A stretch of DNA of 38,046 nucleotides from a virus: positions 1-38,046 of the IMG/VR virus record IMGVR_UViG_3300017971_000506. The stretch is one strand, 5' to 3'. Shown here piece by piece: positions 1-6,108 of the stretch (positions within the stretch are counted from its first letter, which is position 1; every line of letters starts with the position of its first letter). The position numbers and the translations under genes are program-made. The notes below the pieces were generated by a model that searched no databases, was not told where the DNA came from, and saw only the letters and a program-made list of their open reading frames with translations.

Positions 1-17
1 ACGCGCCCCGGAACGAC
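1..17. repeat. 17-bp terminal direct repeat, left copy (possible filled-in cos overhang)
   Basis: The first 17 bases (ACGCGCCCCGGAACGAC) are identical to the last 17 (38030-38046). This shows that the contig closes on itself. The junction lies just upstream, in transcription direction, of the lipoprotein and terminase genes, where lambda-like phages carry cos. A filled-in 5' cohesive end would give such a short repeat; an assembly overlap is the alternative. Confidence 0.85.
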
Positions 18-156
18 CCCAACGTTTTCGACCCCTAGAAAGGACCCATATACGGGGGGTCGCGAAAGCCGCCCCCCCCGGACGGGGGGACGGCCGGACC
101 GCCTGGCCGGGCGTGTCCGCCCTTGGTTTGGCCCTGGTAAACGCTTTATAAGGAAA

Positions 157-220
157 GGTATAAAGACAAGCGACGGTCCGCGTTCGTCGATTGTCGGCCA
201 ACGTCGCGCCTTTTTTTTCG
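157..220 (+). repeat. Dispersed TATAAAGAC/T-tract element, copy A
   Basis: This is one of five copies of a conserved intergenic element. It reads GGTATAAAGAC (157-167), a variable stretch, GCGTTCGTCGATTGTC, GGCCAACGTCGCGCC and eight T (211-218) followed by CGG. It lacks the upstream CCCCGG/CCGGGG hairpin seen in copies B and C. The GC-rich fold followed by T residues points to transcription on the plus strand ending here, although no plus-strand gene lies nearby. Reverse-complemented, it places a TTTATA box about 250 bp ahead of the lipoprotein/terminase operon. Confidence 0.7.
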
Positions 221-464
221 GGGCTTTCGCGACCAGGACCCCCCGCCGGGGGTTTTCCTTTATAATAGCGACCAACGCCGCGTTAACGGCCGTCGCTTCG
301 CTTGTAAGCCCTTGTCCCTTCAATATCATATAGACCCCCTCCCCCCCGCCGGGGGGGTATTCTAGGGGCCAACGTCGCGGCCCCTGGTCGACCTGGTCGA
401 CGCCGTCCCCCTATACCGGGGCGGGGCCAGGGGGTCGCCCCCGGCCCCGGCCATAGCCCCCGGA

Positions 465-632
465 TTATTCCCCGTCCCATTGTTCGATAGATGTTATATC
501 GCCGCAAGCCGGACCGACGATATCCCTTTCGGCCAGGTCCAGGGCTTCGCGTATCGTGTCGGCTTCGACCGTCGCTTCGGCGTCCCAAACGTTAGGCCCT
601 ATCCCGCCGCCGTAACTAATTAACCATTTCAT
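465..632 (-). CDS. Small acidic phage protein
   Basis: A 55-residue protein beginning MKWLISYGGG and ending SIEQWDGE. Its ATG overlaps the stop of the upstream excisionase-like gene as ATGA (632-629), which fixes the start and implies coupled translation. It is acidic with a glycine-rich N-terminus, and small phage proteins of similar shape (GGGIGPN near the start, then an acidic helix) are common. The function is unknown. It is the last gene of the integrase operon; beyond it lies only GC-rich non-coding DNA. Confidence 0.7.
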   Translation of the reverse strand: MKWLISYGGGIGPNVWDAEATVEADTIREALDLAERDIVGPACGDITSIEQWDGE

Positions 633-820
633 TTCTTGCCCTTTCGCTTTGGCTGTAAAATAGCGCGGTCCATATACGCGGCCAGGTCGTCGCCGTCGAT
701 TCGGATTTGCGGACCGACCTTGTAAGCCCGAAGCGTCCCGCGCTTAACCATACGGCGGACCGTTTTATCGGAAACGTTTAACGCTTCGGCGACCTGTTTA
801 ATCGTATGGTATTGTTTCAT
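629..820 (-). CDS. Excisionase-like MerR/HTH DNA-binding protein
   Basis: A 63-residue protein with a single winged helix-turn-helix of the excisionase/helix_turn_helix_17 type. The TIKQVAEALNVSDKTVRRMVKRGTL segment (residues 7-31) is the HTH, and the following YKVGPQIRIDGDDLAAYM strand and helix form the usual wing and cap. It overlaps the integrase stop as ATGA (820-817) and the next gene as ATGA (632-629), so the three are translationally coupled. Next to a tyrosine integrase it most likely acts as a recombination directionality factor, although a small transcription regulator is possible. Confidence 0.8.
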   Translation of the reverse strand: MKQYHTIKQVAEALNVSDKTVRRMVKRGTLRAYKVGPQIRIDGDDLAAYMDRAILQPKRKGKK

Positions 821-1434
821 TTTCCAAAAACGGCGACGATAGCGTCGTCGATTTCCTCTTCGCGGAAAGACAAATATTTGTCCGTGTTATTTATATTCGC
901 GTGTCCTAACGCTTTCGACATGGTCCTTAAAGCGTCTATCCCGTTTTCTTGCCTGTCTAAAAACGTCGCGTAAAGACGGTCCGCGAAAGTCTTTCTTAAA
1001 CTATGCGTCCCGATTGTCCCGGTTAACCCTTCGGCCCTGGCCGCCGCGTGTATTATCTGATAAGCCCGGACCCGGCTTATCGCTTTGTTACTCCCGGCCC
1101 CGCTTTGGAAAACGTAATCGTCCGGGGCCATATATCCAAGGTCCCGCAATTCGCTTAACCAGGTCGACAGGACGTCGCGGGTCGCGCTTGTAAGGATAAC
1201 GGACCGCGACGCCTTTTTCTTTTTCATAAACCGACGGGAAACGGAAAGACGGTCGACCAATTTTCCGTCCTGGATAAGATCGCGTAACCGTATCGACAAT
1301 AATTCGGATATTCTAAACCCGGTTTGTATTCCAAGACAAAACAACGCGACGTCGCGGCGGCCGAATTGTCCCCCGGCTAAACGGGCGACAATCGCGTCGC
1401 TTTCGTCCTGGCTAAATGGTCGGCAACCTTTCAT
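817..1434 (-). CDS. int: Tyrosine recombinase (integrase), minimal form
   Basis: A site-specific recombinase of 205 residues. Catalytic positions are visible: R41 in TGFRISELL, H144-x-x-R147 in THSLRKTF, H178 in LGHAN and the nucleophile Y187 in DKYLSF; K72-K75 lie in the usual beta-hairpin position. It lacks the N-terminal arm-binding and core-binding domains of lambda-type integrases and is similar in size to FimB/FimE. The start ATG overlaps the stop of the radical SAM gene as TAATG (1436-1432). It implies a temperate lifestyle or a contig resolution role; no attP could be recognised. Confidence 0.92.
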   Translation of the reverse strand: MKGCRPFSQDESDAIVARLAGGQFGRRDVALFCLGIQTGFRISELLSIRLRDLIQDGKLVDRLSVSRRFMKKKKASRSVILTSATRDVLSTWLSELRDLGYMAPDDYVFQSGAGSNKAISRVRAYQIIHAAARAEGLTGTIGTHSLRKTFADRLYATFLDRQENGIDALRTMSKALGHANINNTDKYLSFREEEIDDAIVAVFGK

Positions 1435-2264
1435 TATAGATATTTCGCCAAACTATCCTTAAACAATACTTCGCGTCCGATTAACTGTTGTTTCGCAAGC
1501 CCGGCGAATTGTCGCCAATCGACCGACGCTTCGATTTCGGCCAGGGCCGGGGAAATTTCTTTACCGTGATTAAGTTTTCCGATTTTCCATATATCGACGT
1601 AAGGTTTTATTTCGTCGATAACCAACAGGGCTTCGACCGGGTCTATAACGGGTTCGATCGAAACCCAAGTTTTTAACCCGGCGTCTTTCGCGAAGCGTAA
1701 CGCGGCCAATCGCGAATCGAAACCCGCCGCGCCAGGTTCGTAACGGGCGTAAGCGTCCGGGGACCGAAAGACGATCGTTTGGCCAAACTTCCAACCGTTA
1801 CGCGACAAGATATCGAAATCGCGGACGGCCCTTTCGCCGCCTTTGGTTAGGACCTGGACGTTACTAAACCCGAAGCGTTCGAAAGTTAAAAGCGCGTCCC
1901 TGGTAACGTCGACGAAATCTTCGTTATCCGTTATCGGGTACGGGTCGCAAGTAAAACAAAGGTGTAACGGATTGTCTATTGGTCGCCCTTGGAATTGTCC
2001 CGCCAATTTCCGGGCGTCCGATTCCAACCCGGCCAGGACGTCGCCCCTTGCCAAAACCTTTTCGTGAAAAGCGACGCGGGGGTTTCCCGGAACAAATTTC
2101 CAGGTCGGCAAAGTCGGGACGTAACAAAACGCGCAATTATGACGACAACCCTTATAAAGATTAGCGGCCAACCCGTCGTCGGCCCCCTTGGACGATTCGG
2201 CGTATTCTTGCGCCCGGCCGCCCGGCTTGTAAATGATTTTGAATTGTGAATTTTTGAAATCCAT
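1434..2264 (-). CDS. Radical SAM protein, spore photoproduct lyase-like (SplB/COG1533 type)
   Basis: A 276-residue radical SAM protein. The iron-sulfur ligands C40-x3-C44-x2-C47 lie in YKGCRHNCAFCYVP, the classical CxxxCxxC motif, and are followed by a TIM-barrel pattern (LCFTCDPYP, VLTKGG, VSIEPVIDP). This arrangement is typical of the SplB/COG1533 group, whose best-known member reverses UV-induced thymine lesions. Other members have unknown substrates, so repair is only inferred. It is the first gene of a tightly overlapping operon with integrase and excisionase. The start follows a GGGGGC Shine-Dalgarno-like stretch. Confidence 0.85.
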   Translation of the reverse strand: MDFKNSQFKIIYKPGGRAQEYAESSKGADDGLAANLYKGCRHNCAFCYVPTLPTWKFVPGNPRVAFHEKVLARGDVLAGLESDARKLAGQFQGRPIDNPLHLCFTCDPYPITDNEDFVDVTRDALLTFERFGFSNVQVLTKGGERAVRDFDILSRNGWKFGQTIVFRSPDAYARYEPGAAGFDSRLAALRFAKDAGLKTWVSIEPVIDPVEALLVIDEIKPYVDIWKIGKLNHGKEISPALAEIEASVDWRQFAGLAKQQLIGREVLFKDSLAKYL

Positions 2265-2314
2265 TTTTGCCCCCTGGCCGCCCGGCCCCTGGACCGGGCG
2301 GCCCGTTCGTTTAT

Positions 2315-3274
2315 CTATTTACGACCGACACGCGAAAACGTCCCCTTAAAAATCGGGACGGCGGTTTCTTTTTCGATTCTTTCCGCCGTTACATTAACGA
2401 CGGCTTCGACCAATCTATCGACTTGCGAAAGCCGATAGCCGAATCGGACCCGGCCGTTATCCCGGTCCAACCGATAACGAAAACGGGCGTCTATCGGCGT
2501 CGGTTCGGTCCCGCGAAAGACGGGAATGTTAAGCGTAAACTTTGTCGGGACGTCGATAGACCCTTTCGCCCCGGCCCCGCTTTGTTCGCTTGTTTCTTCG
2601 TACAATAATTGTACGTCGCCGTTATCAAGACGGATATTCGACCGAAAGGCGACGTCGGTTTTTACTTGCAAGTTTTGGACGACTTCTAAGATATCCGCGC
2701 CCGGCGGGTCCGTTATGTCGATTAAGTTATCGTCCAGGAATTCGGCGAAATCGACTTGGCCGAAAAACGCCCCGTCGCGGCTTGTCCAGGTGTTAAACTC
2801 CGGGGTCGTTTCTAATTCAAGTTTTACCGTATGCGTTATCCAAGACGCGGCCCCGCCTGTCCCTTCGATAAAGTCGATCGGGGCTTCGAAGCAAAACGAC
2901 CGGGCGTCGATATCGGCTTCGGTCGCAAATATGCGCGTCGTCTTTTCTTTCTGTTCGTTAAGATACGCGATAAAACTATCCGCGTCCGTAAGCGTAACGT
3001 GTATCCGCTTTCGGTCCGGCTTGGCCGCGTATTTTTCAAGATACGGGACAAGGTCGACCGCGTCTAACGTTTCCGTATCGCCGACCATTTTAGACGCGAT
3101 AACGATAGGTATAGGCCCCGACGATTCGCCGGGGTCCTTCGGGTCGCCTTCGGCCCGGCCGACGTCGGCCAGGTCGATAACGTTTCCGATTCGGGTTTCT
3201 TGCGAAGCGGCAAAAGCCAAAGCCGCCGCCAACCCTTCGGGGACCAATTCGCCGTTAAGATATTCTTTTGTCAT
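2315..3274 (-). CDS. DUF2303 (YfdQ-like) phage protein
   Basis: A 319-residue protein matching the DUF2303 pattern: an N-terminal helix, DADSFIAYLNEQKEKTTRIFA (around 97-117), a conserved WITHTVKLELETTPEFNTW segment, FFGQVDFAEFLDDNLIDI, and a C-terminal beta-rich part with IDARFRYRLDRDNGRVRFGYRL. The family is common in early regions of phages and prophages. Its role is not established, although it often lies near recombination genes. Here it follows a small protein (3342-3680) that is its usual kind of neighbour. A 21-bp palindrome lies about 43 bp upstream. Confidence 0.85.
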   Translation of the reverse strand: MTKEYLNGELVPEGLAAALAFAASQETRIGNVIDLADVGRAEGDPKDPGESSGPIPIVIASKMVGDTETLDAVDLVPYLEKYAAKPDRKRIHVTLTDADSFIAYLNEQKEKTTRIFATEADIDARSFCFEAPIDFIEGTGGAASWITHTVKLELETTPEFNTWTSRDGAFFGQVDFAEFLDDNLIDITDPPGADILEVVQNLQVKTDVAFRSNIRLDNGDVQLLYEETSEQSGAGAKGSIDVPTKFTLNIPVFRGTEPTPIDARFRYRLDRDNGRVRFGYRLSQVDRLVEAVVNVTAERIEKETAVPIFKGTFSRVGRK

Positions 3275-3316
3275 GGTTCTTTATTCCTTTCGCTTTGTCG
3301 TTTTCCTGGTTTGGGG

Positions 3317-3337
3317 GTAGGACGCTATTTGTCCTAT
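3317..3337 (-). promoter_or_regulatory. 21-bp palindrome, copy 1 (operator or RNA hairpin)
   Basis: On the minus strand this reads ATAGGAC-AAATAGC-GTCCTAC, an inverted repeat with a 7-nt spacer. The same 21 bases, differing at one arm position, occur at 5618-5638 in the opposite orientation. It lies between the stop of the 112-residue gene and the start of the DUF2303 gene. Conservation of arms and spacer suggests a protein-binding operator or a folded leader. No T-tract follows, so it is not a terminator. Confidence 0.6.
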
Positions 3338-3341
3338 CCGT

Positions 3342-3680
3342 TTAATCGTCTATCCCGTCGAATTCCTGTTGTCGCGGGTCTTTCCTTTGTAACGTATTTT
3401 TCGACGTCGAATAGAAAACGGCTTTCGGCGTCGTCGGTTCGGGGGCCTTTATTGTCGGCTTGGCCGTAATCGCCAACGTGTCGGCGTTACCAGGATTAAG
3501 GGGGCCGATTTCAATTTTCAGATTGAAAGACCCCGACTTGTTTTCCCGGCGTATCGCCGCGACTAACTCTTCCATTTTTTCGGCACATTCAAAAACCAAC
3601 TGGCCTTTGCGTATTTCCGAAAGAAATTTCGGAAAGTCGGTCGATATCGTGTCGGCTTTCGTTTTCGTTTCTGTTGTCAT
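3342..3680 (-). CDS. Conserved early phage protein, partner of DUF2303
   Basis: A 112-residue protein with a helical N-terminus (FPKFLSEIRKGQLVFECAEKMEELVAAIRR) and then a short beta-rich segment (GSFNLKIEIGPLN, TLAITAKPTIKAPEP). It ends in an acidic tail rich in Lys, Gln and Asp. This layout (helix with LSEIRxGxL, then L.LxIxP, then AVFYSTSKNTLQRKDP) recurs immediately upstream of DUF2303 genes in phages. The function is unknown. The start follows a GAAAGGAAAAT Shine-Dalgarno region. Confidence 0.75.
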   Translation of the reverse strand: MTTETKTKADTISTDFPKFLSEIRKGQLVFECAEKMEELVAAIRRENKSGSFNLKIEIGPLNPGNADTLAITAKPTIKAPEPTTPKAVFYSTSKNTLQRKDPRQQEFDGIDD

Positions 3681-3757
3681 GGTTCTATTTTCCTTTCGTG
3701 TTTGTGTTCGACTTGTTCGCGTTAACTTCGTTTCGTTTCTATCGCGGTCCCCCCTTT

Positions 3758-3955
3758 CTAGTTTAGTCGGTTATGGTTTGCCATTTCGAAACCGTCGGCG
3801 ATACTTCGTATCCCGACCCGGACCCCGGCCCGGAAACTTTCGCGTAATCTTGCCGCGTCGGTATAGGCGGCCAGTTTAGCCCGGACGTCGTTAAACCAAT
3901 CGTCGAAGGCCGCGTCTAATTCGCCGTCGGAAATGTTTAATTGTTCGTCCGCCAT
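3758..3955 (-). CDS. Small hypothetical protein
   Basis: A 65-residue, mostly helical protein starting MADEQLNISDGELDAAFDDW, with a basic central part (RLRESFRAGVRVGIRSI). No family was recognised. It lies 2 bp downstream of the methyltransferase-like gene on the same strand, so it is probably co-transcribed with it. Codon choice (GAA for Glu, TCG for Ser, GAC for Asp) matches surrounding genes and supports coding. Confidence 0.65.
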   Translation of the reverse strand: MADEQLNISDGELDAAFDDWFNDVRAKLAAYTDAARLRESFRAGVRVGIRSIADGFEMANHNRLN

Positions 3956-3957
3956 TT

Positions 3958-4527
3958 CTAAACCGCCTTTCCTGGTTTACTGGTCGCCATTCTACTTTCG
4001 ACGAAATGTCCTTTTGAATTGTTGTGTTCAAGGTGCGCGAAAATAATATCGCGGGGTAACATACGATAACAGAAATAAGAATTATTAAACGACGCCGTAT
4101 TGCCGTCGAAAGAAACCTTTTTGTCGACGATAAGTAATTGCAAATCCTTATCAAGAAAAAAGGTCCCGACTTGTTGATAATTAAGAATTGGTAAACCCAT
4201 TACCATAGCGAAAGGTTTTTCGATTTTGTAAAGCCGTTCGAATACTTCTAATTTCCGCGTGTAAGGCGGATTGGAAATAATACAATCGCAAGCGGGGACC
4301 TGGCAAGAAAAGAAATCGGTTCCCGTCCATATATGCGACGCGATAACGACAAACCCTTTTCGCCTTAACGCTATAACAAATTCGCTTTCGTCCGTATCGA
4401 AGGGACACCAAACCGCCGACCCTTCGGGGACGTAAGGTAAGATAGCGTTAACAAGAATCGGCGGCGTATAATATTCGTCGCGTTTATTCCAGGCCGTTTT
4501 TCGTAACCATGTATTTTCTTCGACCAT
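3958..4527 (-). CDS. N6-adenine DNA methyltransferase-like protein
   Basis: A 189-residue protein of the Rossmann methyltransferase type. The catalytic NPPY motif of N6-adenine methyltransferases is at 86-89 (CIISNPPYTRK). The N-terminal DEYYTPPILVNAIL and the segment VWCPFDTDESEFV replace the usual glycine-rich SAM motif. This variant is widespread in phages, where it is often misannotated as sugar-phosphate nucleotidyltransferase. It probably methylates adenine in DNA, possibly to protect against host restriction; activity is inferred because motif I is atypical. The ATG follows GAAAGGTC. Confidence 0.75.
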   Translation of the reverse strand: MVEENTWLRKTAWNKRDEYYTPPILVNAILPYVPEGSAVWCPFDTDESEFVIALRRKGFVVIASHIWTGTDFFSCQVPACDCIISNPPYTRKLEVFERLYKIEKPFAMVMGLPILNYQQVGTFFLDKDLQLLIVDKKVSFDGNTASFNNSYFCYRMLPRDIIFAHLEHNNSKGHFVESRMATSKPGKAV

Positions 4528-4529
4528 TT

Positions 4530-4721
4530 CTAAAAGACCTTTCGTAAAGCGTTTCGGCTAACGACTTCGATTTGCCCGTTATCCGTAAACTTGATAACGA
4601 CCGAATTTTTTTTAAGCCGGGCCAGGACCCGACACGTTCGGCCCTTTAAGGTTTGCCGCTTCGTATTGTTACCCCAAACGTAAGAATAAAGCGGCGACGG
4701 TTTCTTTTCCTGGACGGTCAT
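4530..4721 (-). CDS. Small basic hypothetical protein
   Basis: A 63-residue basic protein (MTVQEKKPSPLYSYVWGNNT near the start) whose second half looks like a small beta-barrel: RTCRVLARLKKNSVVIKFTDNGQIEVVSRNALRKVF. Proteins of this shape bind nucleic acid in some phages, but that is only inference. The ATG overlaps the stop of the upstream MazG-like gene as ATGA (4721-4718). The downstream methyltransferase starts 2 bp after its stop. Confidence 0.7.
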   Translation of the reverse strand: MTVQEKKPSPLYSYVWGNNTKRQTLKGRTCRVLARLKKNSVVIKFTDNGQIEVVSRNALRKVF

Positions 4722-5422
4722 TTATAACCCCCGCAAACGTCGACGATAAACCGAATCGCCATAGCCGCAACTTGGACCGCTTCGCGTGACATTAAGTCGA
4801 CGTCCCGGTCCCTTGGCTGTTTTTTGATTTCGTCCCAAAGTTCGTCTAACTCTTCGTTTAAGACGGCGTATCCTTCGTGTCCGTTAACGAAATCGGAATA
4901 GCGGTCCGCCGCCCTGTAATATTCCTTTACGACCTGGTCGACGATTCCGCGTAACGACGCGTCGACGGGTCCGACGTATTGCCAAAGGATACAATCGTCG
5001 TCCGGGTTAACATGATCGCAAACCGGGCAAAGGCAAACGGCCCGACACTTTCTTATACTATGGTCGTCGCGGTCGATATCTTGAAACCCGCAAGTCGAAC
5101 AAGACCCGACGTTATATCTTTCGCGGACGGCCGGGGGCGGGACGTCGACCGGGGGCGGATAGTCGGGGGCCGGGTCCGGGGTTTCGACCTGGTCGTTAAA
5201 CGACGTCGATATCCTGGTTAGCAATCCCGACAGGTCGTCGGCCAGGGCGTCGGCTTCGGCGGCTTCGGTCCGGGCGTCGGATAGTTTGGCCGAAATTGTT
5301 TCGACGATTGTTTGGACCTTTCGCAATCCTTCGCGGAATTTTTGGACGTTAATTAGATCGCGCCCGACAGTTATTCGGACCCTTTTTTTCGTATCGCTTT
5401 GGCCTTCGTTTTTCTTGGTCAT
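4718..5422 (-). CDS. Zinc-ribbon / MazG-like NTP pyrophosphohydrolase fusion
   Basis: A 234-residue protein in three parts: a helical N-terminus (residues 20-75); a cysteine cluster (C108, C111, C126, C130, C132, C135, C144) after a proline-rich linker; and a C-terminal all-helical domain (155-232). The C-terminal domain contains GHEGYAVLNEELDELWDEIK, with the EExxE metal-binding motif of MazG/dUTPase-like pyrophosphohydrolases, followed by EAVQVAAMAIRFIVD. A role in nucleotide-pool control is likely for the C-terminal domain. The zinc-ribbon part is unexplained and may bind nucleic acid. Confidence 0.65.
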   Translation of the reverse strand: MTKKNEGQSDTKKRVRITVGRDLINVQKFREGLRKVQTIVETISAKLSDARTEAAEADALADDLSGLLTRISTSFNDQVETPDPAPDYPPPVDVPPPAVRERYNVGSCSTCGFQDIDRDDHSIRKCRAVCLCPVCDHVNPDDDCILWQYVGPVDASLRGIVDQVVKEYYRAADRYSDFVNGHEGYAVLNEELDELWDEIKKQPRDRDVDLMSREAVQVAAMAIRFIVDVCGGYK

Positions 5423-5561
5423 GGTTAGACACTCTTTCCCGGCGTGTCGCCGATTCCTAGTTATGTCGTTTTGTAAAGCATTTTTCCAGGATAGCCCAAA
5501 AAATCAAGAAAAAAACGACGCCGTTATTTATATGGTTTCTAGTGTCTTATTATCTTAGTTA

Positions 5562-5601
5562 AACGCTAGGGTTAACCCCCTGGATAACGCTAGGGTTAAC
5601 C
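5562..5601. repeat. Tandem 16-bp direct repeats AACGCTAGGGTTAACC
   Basis: Two perfect copies (5562-5577 and 5586-5601) are spaced 24 bp start to start. Related degenerate copies (CGCTAGGTGTTAA and CGTAGGGTTAA) occur near 37952-37973, upstream of the lipoprotein/terminase operon. CTAG is otherwise scarce in this genome, which makes the repeats stand out. They may be binding sites of a phage regulator, terminase or replication initiator. Confidence 0.65.
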
Positions 5602-5617
5602 GTCGACCTGGGGACCG

Positions 5618-5638
5618 ATAGGACAAATAGCGTCCTAT
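5618..5638 (+). promoter_or_regulatory. 21-bp palindrome, copy 2 (operator or RNA hairpin)
   Basis: Reads ATAGGAC-AAATAGC-GTCCTAT, a perfect 7-bp inverted repeat with a 7-nt spacer. The near-identical copy is at 3317-3337 in opposite orientation. It lies 17 bp from the tandem 16-bp repeats, so this is a compact cluster of sites about 200 bp upstream of the MazG-like gene. Confidence 0.6.
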
Positions 5639-5680
5639 GCCCCCGCCTTTCTTATAAAGACCAATGATAACCCCGGCAAA

Positions 5681-5719
5681 GCAAAGGACCCGGCGGCGGC
5701 CAGGGGCCGGGCCGGGTCC
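5681..5719 (-). terminator. Possible terminator after ssb
   Basis: GGACCCGGC (5686-5694) pairs with GCCGGGTCC (5711-5719), a 9-bp stem with a 16-nt loop. On the minus strand it is followed by TTTGCTTTG, a weak T-rich tail. It lies about 55 bp beyond the ssb stop and could end part of the transcription from the ssb operon. Confidence 0.4.
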
Positions 5720-5772
5720 CGTTCGTTTTCGTGTCAAATCGACGGCCAGGGGGACCGATATTTTTTTTCGAT

Positions 5773-6105
5773 TTAGCCGCCTTTTTTCTTTTTCCCGTCC
5801 AGGAACATAACGCGCCGGGCGACGACGACGTATTTATTTCGACGTTCGCCGTCCTTTTCCCATTCGTCGAAACGCAAGCGGCCGTCGATCAAAACCCAAG
5901 ACCCGACGGCCAGGTTAGCCGCGCAAGATTCCGCTTGTTGTCCAAACGTTACGACGTCGATAAACAAGGTTTCGTCGGCGTCCCGTAACCTGGTCGTCGC
6001 GGCGACGCGCATAGTACAAACCGGGCGACCGTCCGTCGTCGTTTCCTTTATAACAGGTTCGCCCGTAAGATTCGCCGTTAACGTGATTCGATTAAAACCG
6101 CCCAT
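5773..6105 (-). CDS. ssb: Single-stranded DNA-binding protein
   Basis: A 110-residue OB-fold protein of the bacterial SSB family: FNRITLTANLTGEPVI, then TMRVAATTR, TLFIDVVTFGQQAESCAANLAVGSWVLIDGRLRFDEWEKDGERRNKYVVVARRVMFL. It coats single-stranded DNA during phage replication or recombination. The acidic C-terminal tip of cellular SSBs (DDDIPF) is missing; it ends in KKKKGG, so it should not recruit host partners the usual way. Translation starts after an excellent GGAGGGTTA Shine-Dalgarno that overlaps the end of the aldolase gene, suggesting high expression. Confidence 0.92.
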   Translation of the reverse strand: MGGFNRITLTANLTGEPVIKETTTDGRPVCTMRVAATTRLRDADETLFIDVVTFGQQAESCAANLAVGSWVLIDGRLRFDEWEKDGERRNKYVVVARRVMFLDGKKKKGG

Positions 6106-6108
6106 AAC

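Larger units (their letters stand above)
1..464. other. GC-rich non-coding region with stacked hairpins
   Basis: I find no convincing gene here. The region holds several GC-rich inverted repeats: a C6/G6 hairpin near 76-95, a 5-bp stem with 3-nt loop at 240-252 followed by four T, a 7-bp C/G stem at 341-357, and AGGGGCC/GGCCCCT at 364-385. The loop of the last one (AACGTCGC) matches the loop of the dispersed element. One full copy of that element sits at 157-220. Lying between the integrase module and the terminase operon, the region is a plausible place for attP, cos and a promoter for the late minus-strand operon, but none is proved. Confidence 0.6.
5423..5772. other. Regulatory intergenic region (about 350 bp)
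   Basis: No gene is supported here. The region contains an AT-rich segment (about 5485-5560, with TTATTTATAT at 5524-5533). It also has two exact 16-bp direct repeats (5562-5577 and 5586-5601), a 21-bp palindrome (5618-5638) and a GC-rich 9-bp stem-loop (5686-5719). The density of repeats ahead of the early operon (5422 downward) suggests a promoter with operators, or a replication origin. Confidence 0.6.

Noticed and set aside
283-588. 101-codon minus-strand open frame
   Set aside because: Highly Arg/Gly/Pro-biased translation of a GC-rich hairpin region, overlapping a better gene (465-632) whose start is coupled to the upstream stop.
2526-3320. 264-codon plus-strand open frame
   Set aside because: Antisense shadow of the DUF2303 gene, a result of the strong codon bias.
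5555-5737. 60-codon minus-strand open frame
   Set aside because: It spans the direct repeats, palindrome and stem-loop, has odd composition and no ribosome site; the region looks regulatory.
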